Shown piece by piece: positions 19,645 through 28,213 of a stretch of DNA of 64,000 bases. The stretch comes from JAIXWP01 sp046309775. Lineage in GTDB: Bacteria > Bacteroidota > Bacteroidia > Flavobacteriales_D > Sanyastnellaceae. Under the pieces are notes generated by a model that worked only from the letters and a program-made list of their open reading frames with translations, was not told the DNA's origin and ran no database searches. The translations under genes were made by a program, and so were the position numbers. Positions within the stretch are counted from its first letter, which is position 1; every line of letters starts with the position of its first letter. The DNA lies in the NCBI GenBank assembly GCA_046309775.1, contig JBKCOM010000040.1, positions 15,562-79,561 on the forward strand, in the 5' to 3' direction.

Positions 19645-19685
19645 TGACAGAATGACAGAAAAGACCATATGGCACTTCTGTTGAT
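19645..19685 (+). promoter_or_regulatory. Sigma-54-like promoter with upstream near-palindrome, lemA operon
   Basis: It consists of the 15-mer TGACAGAATGACAGA, 10 bp, then TGGCAC, 5 bp and TTGAT. Eleven of the 15 bases equal the htpG element, and the spacing to TGGCAC and to TTGA is identical. The element lies 48 bp before the lemA ATG and points toward the operon. Confidence 0.6.
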
Positions 19686-19733
19686 GAGCCAGAGTATAAT
19701 TTTTTAAATTAGCATAGAAATAAATCAATCAAA

Positions 19734-20324
19734 ATGAAAAATGTAACCCTTGCCGTTGGCGCTCTCATCCTATTAGTATTAGTTGCTTTCGGTGCATTTT
19801 ATTTTTACGGAACTAGCATTTACGATGGTGCTGTAAAGCGTCAGGAGCTTGTAAATCAATATTGGGCGGATGTTCAAAGCGATTACCAGCGAAGAGCAGA
19901 CCTCATTCCCAACCTCGTAGCCACCGTTCAGGGCGCTGCAGAAAATGAAAAGGAAATTCTCACTCGCGTAACAGAAGCAAGAGCAGGTATTAGCTCTGCG
20001 AAAACTCCAGAGGAGCTCGATAAGCAAGGCGCAATACTCAACAGAAGCATTGCTTTGGTTTTCGAACGCTATCCCGAAATTCGATCTACAGAAAACTTCC
20101 AGATGTTGCAAAGTCAATTAGAAGGCACAGAAAACAGAATCAAAAAATCTCGATCTGACTATAACGCTTCTGTAACTGATTTTAATACTTATGTCCGCGG
20201 GTTCTGGAGAAGCAAAGCACTTGGTTTTGTATCTAGCGAGAGCGATGATTTCAAGAAAAGAGAGATGTTTGAAGCTCAAGAGGGAGCCGAAAATGCTCCT
20301 AAAGTTGACTTCTCAAAAAAATAA
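19734..20324 (+). CDS. lemA: LemA family protein
   Basis: This 196-residue protein has one N-terminal membrane segment (GALILLVLVAFGAFYFYG) with the signature NQYWADVQSDYQRRADLIPNLV and a long helical body. In many bacteria LemA occurs with the membrane protease HtpX or with TPM-domain proteins, which suggests a role in envelope or membrane-protein stress; its biochemical activity is not established. It is the first gene of a four-gene unit with two TPM proteins and a J-domain protein, with gaps of only a few bases to 24 bp. Confidence 0.92.
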   Translation: MKNVTLAVGALILLVLVAFGAFYFYGTSIYDGAVKRQELVNQYWADVQSDYQRRADLIPNLVATVQGAAENEKEILTRVTEARAGISSAKTPEELDKQGAILNRSIALVFERYPEIRSTENFQMLQSQLEGTENRIKKSRSDYNASVTDFNTYVRGFWRSKALGFVSSESDDFKKREMFEAQEGAENAPKVDFSKK

Positions 20325-20327
20325 TCA

Positions 20328-20774
20328 TTGAAAGCTTACGACATATTCACTCCTGATGTTCAAGTTCATCTGCAGCACATCATCGCAGAAGCAGAGCGTC
20401 GCACATCAGGTGAAATTCGATTACACGTCGAAGACGAGTGCGGCCTCGATCCACTGGCAAGAGCGGAGTATATTTTTCAATCTTTGAAAATGTTTGAAAC
20501 CAAAGATAGAAATGCCGTGCTCATTTATATCAGTGTGCTCGATAGGAAATTCGCTCTTTTCGGTGATGTCGGCATCCACGAAAAAGTCGGACCCGAATAC
20601 TGGAATCAAACCTTGAAATTAGCGATTGAAGAATTGCATAACAACAACATAGCTCAAGGCATTGGAAAGGCAATTTTATCCATTGGAAATCAACTGAGTC
20701 ATTATTTTCCCTTGGAAAAAAATGATTCTAACGAGCTTTCCAATCAAATCACTTTTGGTCAACCTGCTAAGTAA
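20328..20774 (+). CDS. TPM-domain protein, short cytoplasmic form
   Basis: This 148-residue TPM (TLP18.3/Psb32/MOLO-1) domain protein has no signal peptide or membrane segment. The motif AEAERRTSGEIRLHVED opens the domain and KFALFGDVGIHEKVG ends its core. The chosen start is TTG, 3 bp after the lemA stop; no ATG gives a complete domain. It pairs with the following membrane TPM protein, an arrangement common in Bacteroidota. Confidence 0.85.
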   Translation: MKAYDIFTPDVQVHLQHIIAEAERRTSGEIRLHVEDECGLDPLARAEYIFQSLKMFETKDRNAVLIYISVLDRKFALFGDVGIHEKVGPEYWNQTLKLAIEELHNNNIAQGIGKAILSIGNQLSHYFPLEKNDSNELSNQITFGQPAK

Positions 20775-20780
20775 TTTTTT

Positions 20781-21611
20781 ATGAAAAAAGTAAACAGGTT
20801 GTTCTTAGTCTTACTCCTGACATTGTTAAGTTATGTTGGTTTTAGTCAAATCGAAAATTGTTTTCCAGAAAAACAATTGCGATTGGTCTATGACAACACC
20901 GGAACACTTAGCGGAGATCAAATAGCGCAATTAGAAACGACCTTGGTCAACTTCAGTAATGAGACCAGCAATCAAATAGTTGTTGTAATTGTGGCTGACT
21001 TATGTGGTTATGATAAGGCTGATTATGCAATTGAGCTGGGTGATCGCTGGGGTGTTGGACAGGCCAAAGAAGATAATGGAATAGTCTTTTTAGTAAAGCC
21101 CAAAACGAGCTCTTCACGAGGTGAAGTTTTTATTGCGGTGGGCCGTGGCCTCGAGGGAGCGATTACAGATGCGGATGCGTTTGTTATTATCGATGAAGAA
21201 GTAATTCCAAGATTTAAACAAAACGATTACTACGGAGGACTCACTGCTGGCCTTGATGTGCTCATTCCCCTAGCGAAAGGTGAGTTCAGTATTAGTGACT
21301 ATAAAAATGCAAATAAGAAAAAGAAAAATGGCATTTTCTTCGGTATCTTTTTCATTGTCTTTGGAATTATTGGTCTAGTTTTCTTTGTGAAATATAGACA
21401 GGCCAAAAAGTATGCAGCACTCAATAATGTAGACTTCTGGACAGCTTGGATGTTGTTAAATCAAATGCAGCGCACGCATCACGGCAGTCGCGGATTTTGG
21501 GGAGGATATGGAGGTGGTGGTGGCTTTGGAGGCGGCGGTGGTGGCGGCGGCGGTTTTGGTGGATTCGGAGGTGGTGGTTTTGGAGGCGGTGGCGCAGGCG
21601 GAAGCTGGTAA
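20781..21611 (+). CDS. TPM-domain membrane protein with glycine-rich tail (YgcG-like)
   Basis: This 276-residue protein has a signal peptide (LLLTLLSYVGFSQ), an extracytoplasmic TPM domain (about residues 35-170: VYDNTGTLSGDQIAQLE, VAVGRGLEG-type core), a membrane helix near 190-205 (FFGIFFIVFGIIGLVFFV) and a C-terminal tail of almost pure glycine with F, W and Y. TPM domains in plants and worms act in photosystem II repair and in receptor regulation; the bacterial role is unclear. The glycine tail is typical of YgcG-like proteins. It is third in the lemA operon. Confidence 0.88.
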   Translation: MKKVNRLFLVLLLTLLSYVGFSQIENCFPEKQLRLVYDNTGTLSGDQIAQLETTLVNFSNETSNQIVVVIVADLCGYDKADYAIELGDRWGVGQAKEDNGIVFLVKPKTSSSRGEVFIAVGRGLEGAITDADAFVIIDEEVIPRFKQNDYYGGLTAGLDVLIPLAKGEFSISDYKNANKKKKNGIFFGIFFIVFGIIGLVFFVKYRQAKKYAALNNVDFWTAWMLLNQMQRTHHGSRGFWGGYGGGGGFGGGGGGGGGFGGFGGGGFGGGGAGGSW

Positions 21612-21635
21612 TTTATTTTTAGAAAAAAAGAAAAA

Positions 21636-22406
21636 ATGGGATTTGGAAAATGGATCGGTGGTGCACTTGGATGGGCTGTTGGAGGTCCCATCGGTGGACT
21701 TTTGGGTTTTGCCTTTGGAACCATCATCGACGATAAAAGTCTAAGCGTTGATAAGGGAAGCCAGAAGAGAGCTGGTTATGACCCTAGATATGATCGCCGC
21801 TATCAAAATCAGCGTCACCATACTCAGCCAGGTGACTTCGCCAGTGCGTTGCTTGTGCTGTCGGCCGCTGTAATGAAGGCCGATGGAAAGCATATGAAAA
21901 GCGAGCTTGATTACATCCGAGGCTTTTTTACACGACAATTTGGAGAATCTTCAGCAGCATACCAAATGTCATTGCTCAAGGAACTGCTTCAAAAAGACAT
22001 TCCTGTGCGTGAGGTATGCGAACAGATTCGTTACTACATGGAACATCCCATGCGTCTACAAATGATGCACTATCTCTTTGGAATCGCAAATTCGGATGGA
22101 GCTGTAGACTCAAGTGAAGAACGTATCATCAATCAAATTGCCCACAATTTGGGAATCTCTCAAAAAGACTATGAGTCCATTCGAGCGATGTTTTACCACG
22201 ATGCAGAAAGTGATTTTAAGATTTTAGAAATAGAATCATCTGCGAGTGACGAGGAGGTCAAAAAAGCGTACCGCAAGATGGCCATGAAATATCACCCTGA
22301 TAAGGTCAGAGGACTTGGCGAACAGCACGAAAAGGCTGCCGCAGAGAAATTCGTGAAGGTTCAGGAAGCATACGAGCGTATCAAGAAAAAACGCAATATT
22401 AAATAG
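21636..22406 (+). CDS. TerB/J-domain co-chaperone (DjlA-like)
   Basis: This 256-residue protein has a glycine-rich N-terminal membrane-associating segment (GGALGWAVGGPIGGLLGFAFG), a TerB-like helical domain (about residues 65-180) and a C-terminal J domain carrying the HPD motif (KYHPDKVRG), which stimulates the ATPase of DnaK. This is the DjlA arrangement: a membrane-anchored Hsp70 co-chaperone. It is the last gene of the lemA/TPM/TPM unit and overlaps the convergent acyltransferase by 8 bp. Confidence 0.88.
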   Translation: MGFGKWIGGALGWAVGGPIGGLLGFAFGTIIDDKSLSVDKGSQKRAGYDPRYDRRYQNQRHHTQPGDFASALLVLSAAVMKADGKHMKSELDYIRGFFTRQFGESSAAYQMSLLKELLQKDIPVREVCEQIRYYMEHPMRLQMMHYLFGIANSDGAVDSSEERIINQIAHNLGISQKDYESIRAMFYHDAESDFKILEIESSASDEEVKKAYRKMAMKYHPDKVRGLGEQHEKAAAEKFVKVQEAYERIKKKRNIK

Positions 22407-23121
22407 TCATTTTTTCAACACGTGAAACGACTATTTCGCGGGTGTGCGCTGCTATTTCTTCCTCTGACTTTCCATCGAAAAAAGAAGGCGGAATAGGTTT
22501 TTCAAAATGAACAGCAATTACCCCCGGACGCAGCCCCATCGATCCTGCTGAGAGCACTTCTGCTGCGCCTTTCACAGCCACGGGTACCACAGGAATGCTC
22601 TGTGACTTTGCAATTATAAAAGAGCCACGTTTGAAAATCCCAATTTTGCCATCCTTCGACCTCGTACCTTCTGGAAAGGAGATCACGTTTTTACCCTCTC
22701 GAATGCGTTGACCTGCTTTGCGCATGCTTTGCATCGCCTTCTCTTTATTCTTTCTATCAATGAAAATCATTCCAATAATCCACATAAACTGGCCCACAAT
22801 GGGAACCTTGGCTAATTCCTTTTTAGCAATATAAAACAATGGAACAGGACTGGCGCGACATATGGCCACGATATCATAAAGAGACGAGTGATTGGCCACG
22901 TAAATAGAAGGTGTTTTTCTATCTAAGTTTTCAAGTCCCGTTACCTTCACACGAACCCCAGAGATGGCGCAAATCACGGGACTCCAAAAGTGATGTGCCA
23001 AAAAAATCATGACACGATTTTGCTGCCACGTAATCAATACCAAAATGATTCCGAGCAAACCACAAAAGCCCATCCAAATAGCTATCAAAATCGCCTGAAA
23101 CACATTGAGCACTCTTCTCAT
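22399..23121 (-). CDS. plsC: 1-acyl-sn-glycerol-3-phosphate acyltransferase (PlsC family)
   Basis: This roughly 240-residue membrane enzyme acylates lysophosphatidic acid to phosphatidic acid in phospholipid synthesis. The acyltransferase motifs are NHSSLYD (HX4D, catalytic) and FPEGTRSKDGKIGIFKRG. The N-terminal hydrophobic helix is VFQAILIAIWMGFCGLLGIILVLI. The ATG before RRVLNVFQAIL is chosen; a longer frame would add 37 unlikely residues and overlap the divergent gene. A paralogue with another acyl-acceptor is possible. Confidence 0.85.
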   Translation of the reverse strand: MRRVLNVFQAILIAIWMGFCGLLGIILVLITWQQNRVMIFLAHHFWSPVICAISGVRVKVTGLENLDRKTPSIYVANHSSLYDIVAICRASPVPLFYIAKKELAKVPIVGQFMWIIGMIFIDRKNKEKAMQSMRKAGQRIREGKNVISFPEGTRSKDGKIGIFKRGSFIIAKSQSIPVVPVAVKGAAEVLSAGSMGLRPGVIAVHFEKPIPPSFFDGKSEEEIAAHTREIVVSRVEKMTI

Positions 23122-23166
23122 AATTCGGAAAAATATGACGCAATATGGGGCAAATCTTCGAATGCT

Positions 23167-23174
23167 TACATTTG
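23167..23174 (+). promoter_or_regulatory. -7 box (TACATTTG) 5 bp before the barrel gene ATG
   Basis: The box is a perfect TAnnTTTG match. Because transcription normally starts a few bases after this element, the mRNA would begin at or next to the start codon. No -33 element is evident. Confidence 0.45.
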
Positions 23175-23179
23175 CTTGG

Positions 23180-24262
23180 ATGAAACGATGGTACCCCACT
23201 CTTCTTTTGATAATGCTTTCCTTCGTTTCCATACACCCACTGCTTTCTCAAAAAGATAGCCTCAATCGCAAGTCTAGCATTCTTGCATATCCTGTAGGTT
23301 TCTATTTACCAGAAACTCGCTTCGGTGCCGGTGTAGCTGGAAGTTTTAATTTTTATTTGAATAAAAAAGACAGTATTTCTCCTCCGTCACAAATTCAAAT
23401 TGGGGCAGCATACACCCAAAATAGACAACTCCTACTCTATCTACCTTTTGATATTTATTGGAACAAAAGAAAGCATCAAGTATCGGGTGAATTGGGATAT
23501 TATGATTATATGTTTTTCTTTTTTGGTACCACTGCACTTCCAACAGAAAACAGAGAGAGTTTTTATGTACGACTTCCCAGGCTTCGCGTTCAATACACTC
23601 GAAAGCTCACTCATCATTGGTACGCGGGACTTAAAGGGTGGTATGATAGATTTGATATTTACAAATACTCAGAAAGAAGTTCTCTTGAAAATGGTCCTTA
23701 TCTAGGTCGTGAAGGTGGCGCTGGTAGTGGCGTTGGAGCCTTCATTCTCTTCGACAAAAGAGATAATGTGTATGCATCCAAAACGGGGAACTATCTTGAG
23801 TTATACTATCACAACTATGATCAAACATGGGGCAGTGATTTTAATTTTCATAGATACAGAATAGACTACCGTTATTTTTTACCCATAAAAAAATCTGTCG
23901 TTGCGTTTCAGGCATTCGGAGATTTTATGACTGGCGACGTTCCCTTTTTTCAAATGACTGGAATTGGCGGTCCTAAAAGGTTTCGAGGATACGTCGACGG
24001 AAAGGTGCGAGATCACCATGCAGCATTAACGCAATTGGAGTGGCGTTCCTTTTTTGCGAAAAGATGGGGCTATACTGTTTTTGCTGGAGGCGCATTGGTG
24101 AGAGACGAAATCAAAGATTTAACAAAATCACCATTTTATTACTCTGCTGGATTGGGTGTAAGATATGTTTTTGATATTGAAAAACATGTACACATCCGAT
24201 TGGACGCGGCTTTTGGTCGTCAAACAAATGAGTTCTATTTTACTATTGGAGAAGCATTCTAA
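23180..24262 (+). CDS. BamA/TamA-type outer-membrane beta-barrel protein
   Basis: This 360-residue protein has a signal peptide (TLLLIMLSFVSIHPLLSQ), then alternating amphipathic strands across the whole length, the GGPKRFRGY motif of the Omp85 loop-6 region near residue 270, and a terminal strand ending in phenylalanine (FYFTIGEAF). No POTRA domains precede the barrel, so it is a bare-barrel member of the surface-antigen/Omp85 family rather than BamA itself. The second in-frame ATG is chosen because it directly precedes the signal peptide and follows a -7 box. The role is unknown. Confidence 0.75.
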   Translation: MKRWYPTLLLIMLSFVSIHPLLSQKDSLNRKSSILAYPVGFYLPETRFGAGVAGSFNFYLNKKDSISPPSQIQIGAAYTQNRQLLLYLPFDIYWNKRKHQVSGELGYYDYMFFFFGTTALPTENRESFYVRLPRLRVQYTRKLTHHWYAGLKGWYDRFDIYKYSERSSLENGPYLGREGGAGSGVGAFILFDKRDNVYASKTGNYLELYYHNYDQTWGSDFNFHRYRIDYRYFLPIKKSVVAFQAFGDFMTGDVPFFQMTGIGGPKRFRGYVDGKVRDHHAALTQLEWRSFFAKRWGYTVFAGGALVRDEIKDLTKSPFYYSAGLGVRYVFDIEKHVHIRLDAAFGRQTNEFYFTIGEAF

Positions 24263-24294
24263 TTTGTTTTGTTTATAGTTCAATTTGTAAATTC

Positions 24295-24987
24295 GTGGCA
24301 AATCTAAGTGCAGTGATTTACCAACTTGATGACGACATATGGTTTCCGCCCCACGAAGAAGCCGTGCACGACATCTTAGCTGTGGGTGGCGATCTTAGTA
24401 CCGAACGACTAATCACTGCCTACGCCAACGGTATCTTTCCTTGGTATGATGATACGGACGAAATCCTGTGGTGGAGTCCCAAAGATCGCTGTGTATTGTT
24501 TTTGGATGAACTGCACATTTCAAAGTCGATGCGTAATGTTCTCAACAGACATCCTTTCAAAGTCACCGTCGATGAAGCATTCAAAGAAGTGATGGAGGGT
24601 TGTCGCAGCGGAGATCGCGAAGGCAAAACATGGATTCACAATGAAGTGGTAGAAGCGTATGTACACTTGCACGAGCTTGGGCTCGCGCACAGTGTGGAAG
24701 TATGGAATGAAGGAAGATTGGTAGGTGGTTTATACGGAGTGTCTCTTGGCCAACTATTTTTTGGTGAGTCTATGTTTTCGAGAGAAAGCAACGCAAGCAA
24801 AGTTGCGCTCATACATTTAGTGAATCATTTGAAGGCTAAAGGTTGGAAAATGATTGATTGTCAGATATACAATGAACATCTGGGTTCTTTAGGAGCAAGA
24901 AATATCCCGAGAGAGAATTTTCTTGAAATTTTATCCGTAGAATTGAAGTATCCAACTGTAGGAGGAAAATGGAAATTTCAAATCTAG
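24295..24987 (+). CDS. aat: Leucyl/phenylalanyl-tRNA--protein transferase
   Basis: This 230-residue enzyme transfers Leu or Phe from aminoacyl-tRNA to N-terminal Arg or Lys, marking proteins for the ClpS-ClpAP N-degron pathway. It is recognised by WFPPHEEA, LAVGGDLS..RL..AY..GIFPWY, WWSPKDR and GGLYGVSLGQLFFGESMFS. A GTG start is used. It overlaps the next gene by 19 bp. A distant Ate-like transferase is also encoded in this window. Confidence 0.92.
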   Translation: MANLSAVIYQLDDDIWFPPHEEAVHDILAVGGDLSTERLITAYANGIFPWYDDTDEILWWSPKDRCVLFLDELHISKSMRNVLNRHPFKVTVDEAFKEVMEGCRSGDREGKTWIHNEVVEAYVHLHELGLAHSVEVWNEGRLVGGLYGVSLGQLFFGESMFSRESNASKVALIHLVNHLKAKGWKMIDCQIYNEHLGSLGARNIPRENFLEILSVELKYPTVGGKWKFQI

Positions 24988-25601
24988 ATTTAATACGCGA
25001 ACGATTAAACTCATCAGAAAAACCCGGCGAAGAGGCTCATCGTTTGATGATGAGCTACAAACGTGCGCTAGCCTCCGAAGCGCGAAGTTTTGATCCTCCT
25101 CCAAAGGAAAGCGCCGTGATGATGATTTTACATCCACGAAAAAATGAGCTTCATACGCTTTTTATTCTACGACCCGAAAATCAAGGCGTGCACAGCGGTC
25201 AAATAAGTTTTCCGGGCGGAAAAAAAGAGCAAAGCGACGATGACCTTTTACATACCGCCTATCGCGAAACATTTGAGGAGATTGGTATCGAAAAGAACAA
25301 ATTAGAATACTTAGGCAGCCTCTCTGAACTTTACATTCCCCCAAGCAATTTTATCGTACAGCCTTTTGTGGCCTATTGCAATCATGAGCCAGAATTGAAA
25401 CCCAGTGCGGATGAAGTCAGCGAAATCATTCATTACCCGCTAAGACAGTTGTTGGCTCAGGATGAATTGCAAAAGAAAATGATTTATCTTAAAAAGTTTG
25501 ATCTAAATCTGGAAGTACCCTACTTTGATATCTTTGGGAAAACATTATGGGGAGCCACAGCCATGATGATAGCCGAATTCAAAATGCTGATTCAAAAATA
25601 A
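24969..25601 (+). CDS. Nudix CoA pyrophosphatase (NudL family)
   Basis: This 210-residue enzyme is predicted to hydrolyse coenzyme A to phosphopantetheine and 3',5'-ADP. The family motif HSGQISFPGGK is followed by a Nudix box ending in YRETFEEIGI, with the metal-binding glutamates in REtfEE. A downstream PPSNFIVQPFVAY segment also fits NudL. It overlaps aat by 19 bp and is probably cotranscribed with it. Confidence 0.88.
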   Translation: MEISNLDLIRERLNSSEKPGEEAHRLMMSYKRALASEARSFDPPPKESAVMMILHPRKNELHTLFILRPENQGVHSGQISFPGGKKEQSDDDLLHTAYRETFEEIGIEKNKLEYLGSLSELYIPPSNFIVQPFVAYCNHEPELKPSADEVSEIIHYPLRQLLAQDELQKKMIYLKKFDLNLEVPYFDIFGKTLWGATAMMIAEFKMLIQK

Positions 25602-25626
25602 TTTTTATACCTTTTGAACCAATATC

Positions 25627-25650
25627 TCAAACGGATGTAACACCGTTTGA
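25627..25650. repeat. Inverted repeat before the secreted hypothetical gene
   Basis: Two perfect 8-bp arms (TCAAACGG/CCGTTTGA) are separated by 8 bp, 13 bp before the ATG. It could be an operator or a weak terminator of the preceding gene; there is no T-run. Confidence 0.35.
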
Positions 25651-25662
25651 AATCAAGTCAAC

Positions 25663-26760
25663 ATGAGTTTATTTAAATACTTCATATTTTTCCTTTGCTT
25701 ATCCTGCTCCATTCAGGGCTTTTCGCAGGCCAATACTGAGGAGGCTGCGCCAATGCCTGCGCAAGGAATATCGAGATTTCCGCAGTTAGAAGAGAAAGAT
25801 CTATCGAGTGAAAAGAAGGCAGCCTCTTCTTGGGAGGCAATTTTACAAAAAGATAAAACCAATCAAGTTGCCTGGTTTCATTACATTGAAAACACTTACT
25901 ACTCCCTGCTTCCCGCTCGTTCCAGAGATTTGAATAGTTCCGGAATGCAAAAAATGAATGCGATTTTAAATGAACTCAAGCAAATCGACGATGACTCACA
26001 TGCCTACCATTATTTAAATTACTTAATGAAAGGTAAAAGCGTTGAAGGCCTTCAATCGTTGGATTTGGCTTATCAAAAAAGACCGGAGGTCCGCCTTCTT
26101 GATGATATGCTTGCCAAAGCCATCATTGAAAGAAATGAAGGGGCAAAAAAAGACTTTTCAAAAAAACTAAATGCATCGGGAATCTACAACTCTGCTATTC
26201 TCGAATACAATCAAAATGTACTCAACAGCGTAGAGCAGAATGCCACCCTTATTACCTATGGAAGTGCCGATACCTATCCTTTAATCATTCTTCAAGAAGA
26301 ATTTGGATTACGCCGAGATGTAAAGATTATTTGTGTCGAATGGTTGCTCAATAAAAATTACGCCGATAAAATCATAAGTGGACTTAGCAAGGTAGGCAGC
26401 GAAAGTGAATTGGTCAAGAAAATTTGTGACGATAAAAAGGCCAATGTTTACCTTGGACTCACGCTTGCACCAGCTTGTTACAAAGACATCGAGTCAAAGC
26501 TGTATTGTACTGGATTGGCCTTTAAATTCAGCGAACAGCCCATACTTTCCTCGGCGAGTGTAATAAGTAATTGGAATAATCTATTCAAACTAAAGTATAT
26601 CAAAAGCAATGAAGACATCAATCGAAACTACTTGCTTCCTTTGATAATTCTAGAAAAGAATGCTTCTAATGCTCAACAAAAAAAGGAGTATTCTGATTTG
26701 ATAGAGCTACTTAAGGCACAGGTTTCGAATCCAAAAAAAATCAACCAATACAGAGATTGA
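25663..26760 (+). CDS. Secreted hypothetical protein with a DUF2723-like segment, coupled to an ECF sigma factor
   Basis: This 365-residue protein has a signal peptide (FFLCLSCSIQGFSQ) and no later membrane segment. Residues 45-190 are helical and TPR-like. Residues 196-222 (TLITYGSADTYPLIILQEEF and so on) resemble the periplasmic segment of DUF2723/TMEM260-type membrane glycosyltransferases (pattern GDNDTYPLWYLQ..EGVRTDV). The membrane domain of that family is absent. Its stop is 1 bp before the sigma-factor start codon, so expression of the two is coupled. I do not recognise the protein as a whole. Confidence 0.6.
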   Translation: MSLFKYFIFFLCLSCSIQGFSQANTEEAAPMPAQGISRFPQLEEKDLSSEKKAASSWEAILQKDKTNQVAWFHYIENTYYSLLPARSRDLNSSGMQKMNAILNELKQIDDDSHAYHYLNYLMKGKSVEGLQSLDLAYQKRPEVRLLDDMLAKAIIERNEGAKKDFSKKLNASGIYNSAILEYNQNVLNSVEQNATLITYGSADTYPLIILQEEFGLRRDVKIICVEWLLNKNYADKIISGLSKVGSESELVKKICDDKKANVYLGLTLAPACYKDIESKLYCTGLAFKFSEQPILSSASVISNWNNLFKLKYIKSNEDINRNYLLPLIILEKNASNAQQKKEYSDLIELLKAQVSNPKKINQYRD

Positions 26761-26761
26761 T

Positions 26762-27367
26762 TTGAAGGCCGCAAGTAAATATAGCAAGCACTCAGACGAG
26801 GAATTGATGCGCCTGATTGGCCAGCGAGATAGCGCTGCCTTTGAGGAACTTTACGATCGATATTCGAGATTGATGTACAACTATTTTCATCGTATGTTAT
26901 GGAAGGATAAGGAAAAGGCAAGAGATTTTACCCAAGATCTTTTTTCAAAGCTTATTCATAAAAACGAATTATTTGACGAGAAGCGCTCTTTCAAAACGTG
27001 GTTGTACAGCATCGCTCACAACATGTGTAAAAATGAGTACGCCAAACATGAGGTAAGAAAGGATGCACATGCCGATATCAAATACCAACAACCAGGAATT
27101 GAGAAGTCTAAGGCGGATGTGGATATAGATAAAAATGAGTTCAAGCGAGAACTTCAAATAGCCTTGTCGGAGCTTGATGAAGTGAAGCGAACCACCTTCG
27201 AGTTGAGGTTTTACCAAGAAATGAGTATTCAAGAAATCAGTGAGATCATGGAGTGCAGTGAAGGAACGGTGAAATCTCGTCTATTTTATACTCTGAAGCA
27301 ACTGAATGAAAAATTAAAAGCCTTCGAGCACATTTTAATGTGGTTGATGACATACTTAATGATTTAG
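26762..27367 (+). CDS. ECF-type RNA polymerase sigma factor
   Basis: This 201-residue protein has region 2 (AAFEELYDRYSRLMYNYFHRML, then ARDFTQDLFSKLI and FKTWLYSIAHNMCKNEYAKH) and region 4 (LDEVKRTTFELRFYQEMSIQEISEIM, ECSEGTVKSRLFYTLKQL). It starts with TTG one base after the previous stop codon; no suitable ATG exists. The next gene, 3 bp downstream, encodes a membrane protein that fits an anti-sigma factor. Target promoters are unknown. Confidence 0.9.
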   Translation: MKAASKYSKHSDEELMRLIGQRDSAAFEELYDRYSRLMYNYFHRMLWKDKEKARDFTQDLFSKLIHKNELFDEKRSFKTWLYSIAHNMCKNEYAKHEVRKDAHADIKYQQPGIEKSKADVDIDKNEFKRELQIALSELDEVKRTTFELRFYQEMSIQEISEIMECSEGTVKSRLFYTLKQLNEKLKAFEHILMWLMTYLMI

Positions 27368-27370
27368 AAA

Positions 27371-28213
27371 ATGAGACCATTTGAAAAATATGATCCCGAG
27401 GATATAGAAAGCCTGCTGATCACGAAGCAATTTGCCGAGTTGTATCCTGAAGAAAAGGAATTTGTATTGCGCCATATCAGCGATGAAGAGCAATATAATT
27501 CAATGCGAAAAATGCTCATCGAGATTCGAGAAATCAGTAAGTCGGATGATTTACTAATGCCAGATGCTTCTATCAAGAAGAATTTGATGGCAGAGTTTAA
27601 TCGTGAGAAGAAAGGTAGGTTTAGTGTTTGGCTCAATTCACTGTTCGCTGCTCCAGAAGTTCCGTGGTTTAGACAGTCGGGCGTTCAAATGGCTTTTGGA
27701 ATCGGGGTTGTCTTGATAGGAGTTTGGGGAATCATGAAATGGAACAATGCAAACTCACCCGTGGCCCTCGCTGAAGTGCGAAAGGAAGAAAACACTACCG
27801 ACGCTAAAACAGCATCTGCTGATTCTATTCTCACGAATGAAAATGACGAACTAGCAATTAGTGTAGATACTTCATCCAAGAATGTGCTTCCTCAAAAGCC
27901 ACAAGTCTTGTCAATGAATGCACCGGTGCAAGAGGAGTCCGTTAGAGAAGAAAGCGCGCAAGAAGCTCCGATAGCAGTGGCGGATGCCGCAGAGATGGAC
28001 GCCGATGCCACCACAGACGATTCAATGACCCCAAAAGCAGAAAGCACGAGTGCAGGATCAAGCTTCTCCAATGTAGAAAACTTGTCAAGTGTAAGCATAG
28101 AATCTAAAAAAACAATCACCTCAAAAAGTAGAGGTAGTTTGGATGCCACTCTGACTGCACCTTCACTTCAAGACTACAATGAGATAATTGATGTGCTTTT
28201 TACCGCGCGATAA
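27371..28213 (+). CDS. Single-pass membrane protein, probable anti-sigma factor
   Basis: This 280-residue protein has an N-terminal helical cytoplasmic part (1-100), one membrane segment (about 104-122) and a C-terminal extracytoplasmic part that is acidic, rich in A, E, S and T, and of low complexity. It has no HxxxCxxC zinc motif. The position directly after an ECF sigma gene and the topology point to an anti-sigma role; this is inferred from context, since the sequence itself is not diagnostic. Confidence 0.65.
   Translation: MRPFEKYDPEDIESLLITKQFAELYPEEKEFVLRHISDEEQYNSMRKMLIEIREISKSDDLLMPDASIKKNLMAEFNREKKGRFSVWLNSLFAAPEVPWFRQSGVQMAFGIGVVLIGVWGIMKWNNANSPVALAEVRKEENTTDAKTASADSILTNENDELAISVDTSSKNVLPQKPQVLSMNAPVQEESVREESAQEAPIAVADAAEMDADATTDDSMTPKAESTSAGSSFSNVENLSSVSIESKKTITSKSRGSLDATLTAPSLQDYNEIIDVLFTAR

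Noticed and set aside
21479..21727. Proline-rich minus-strand open frame
   Set aside because: It is the antisense image of the glycine-rich tail of the TPM membrane protein.
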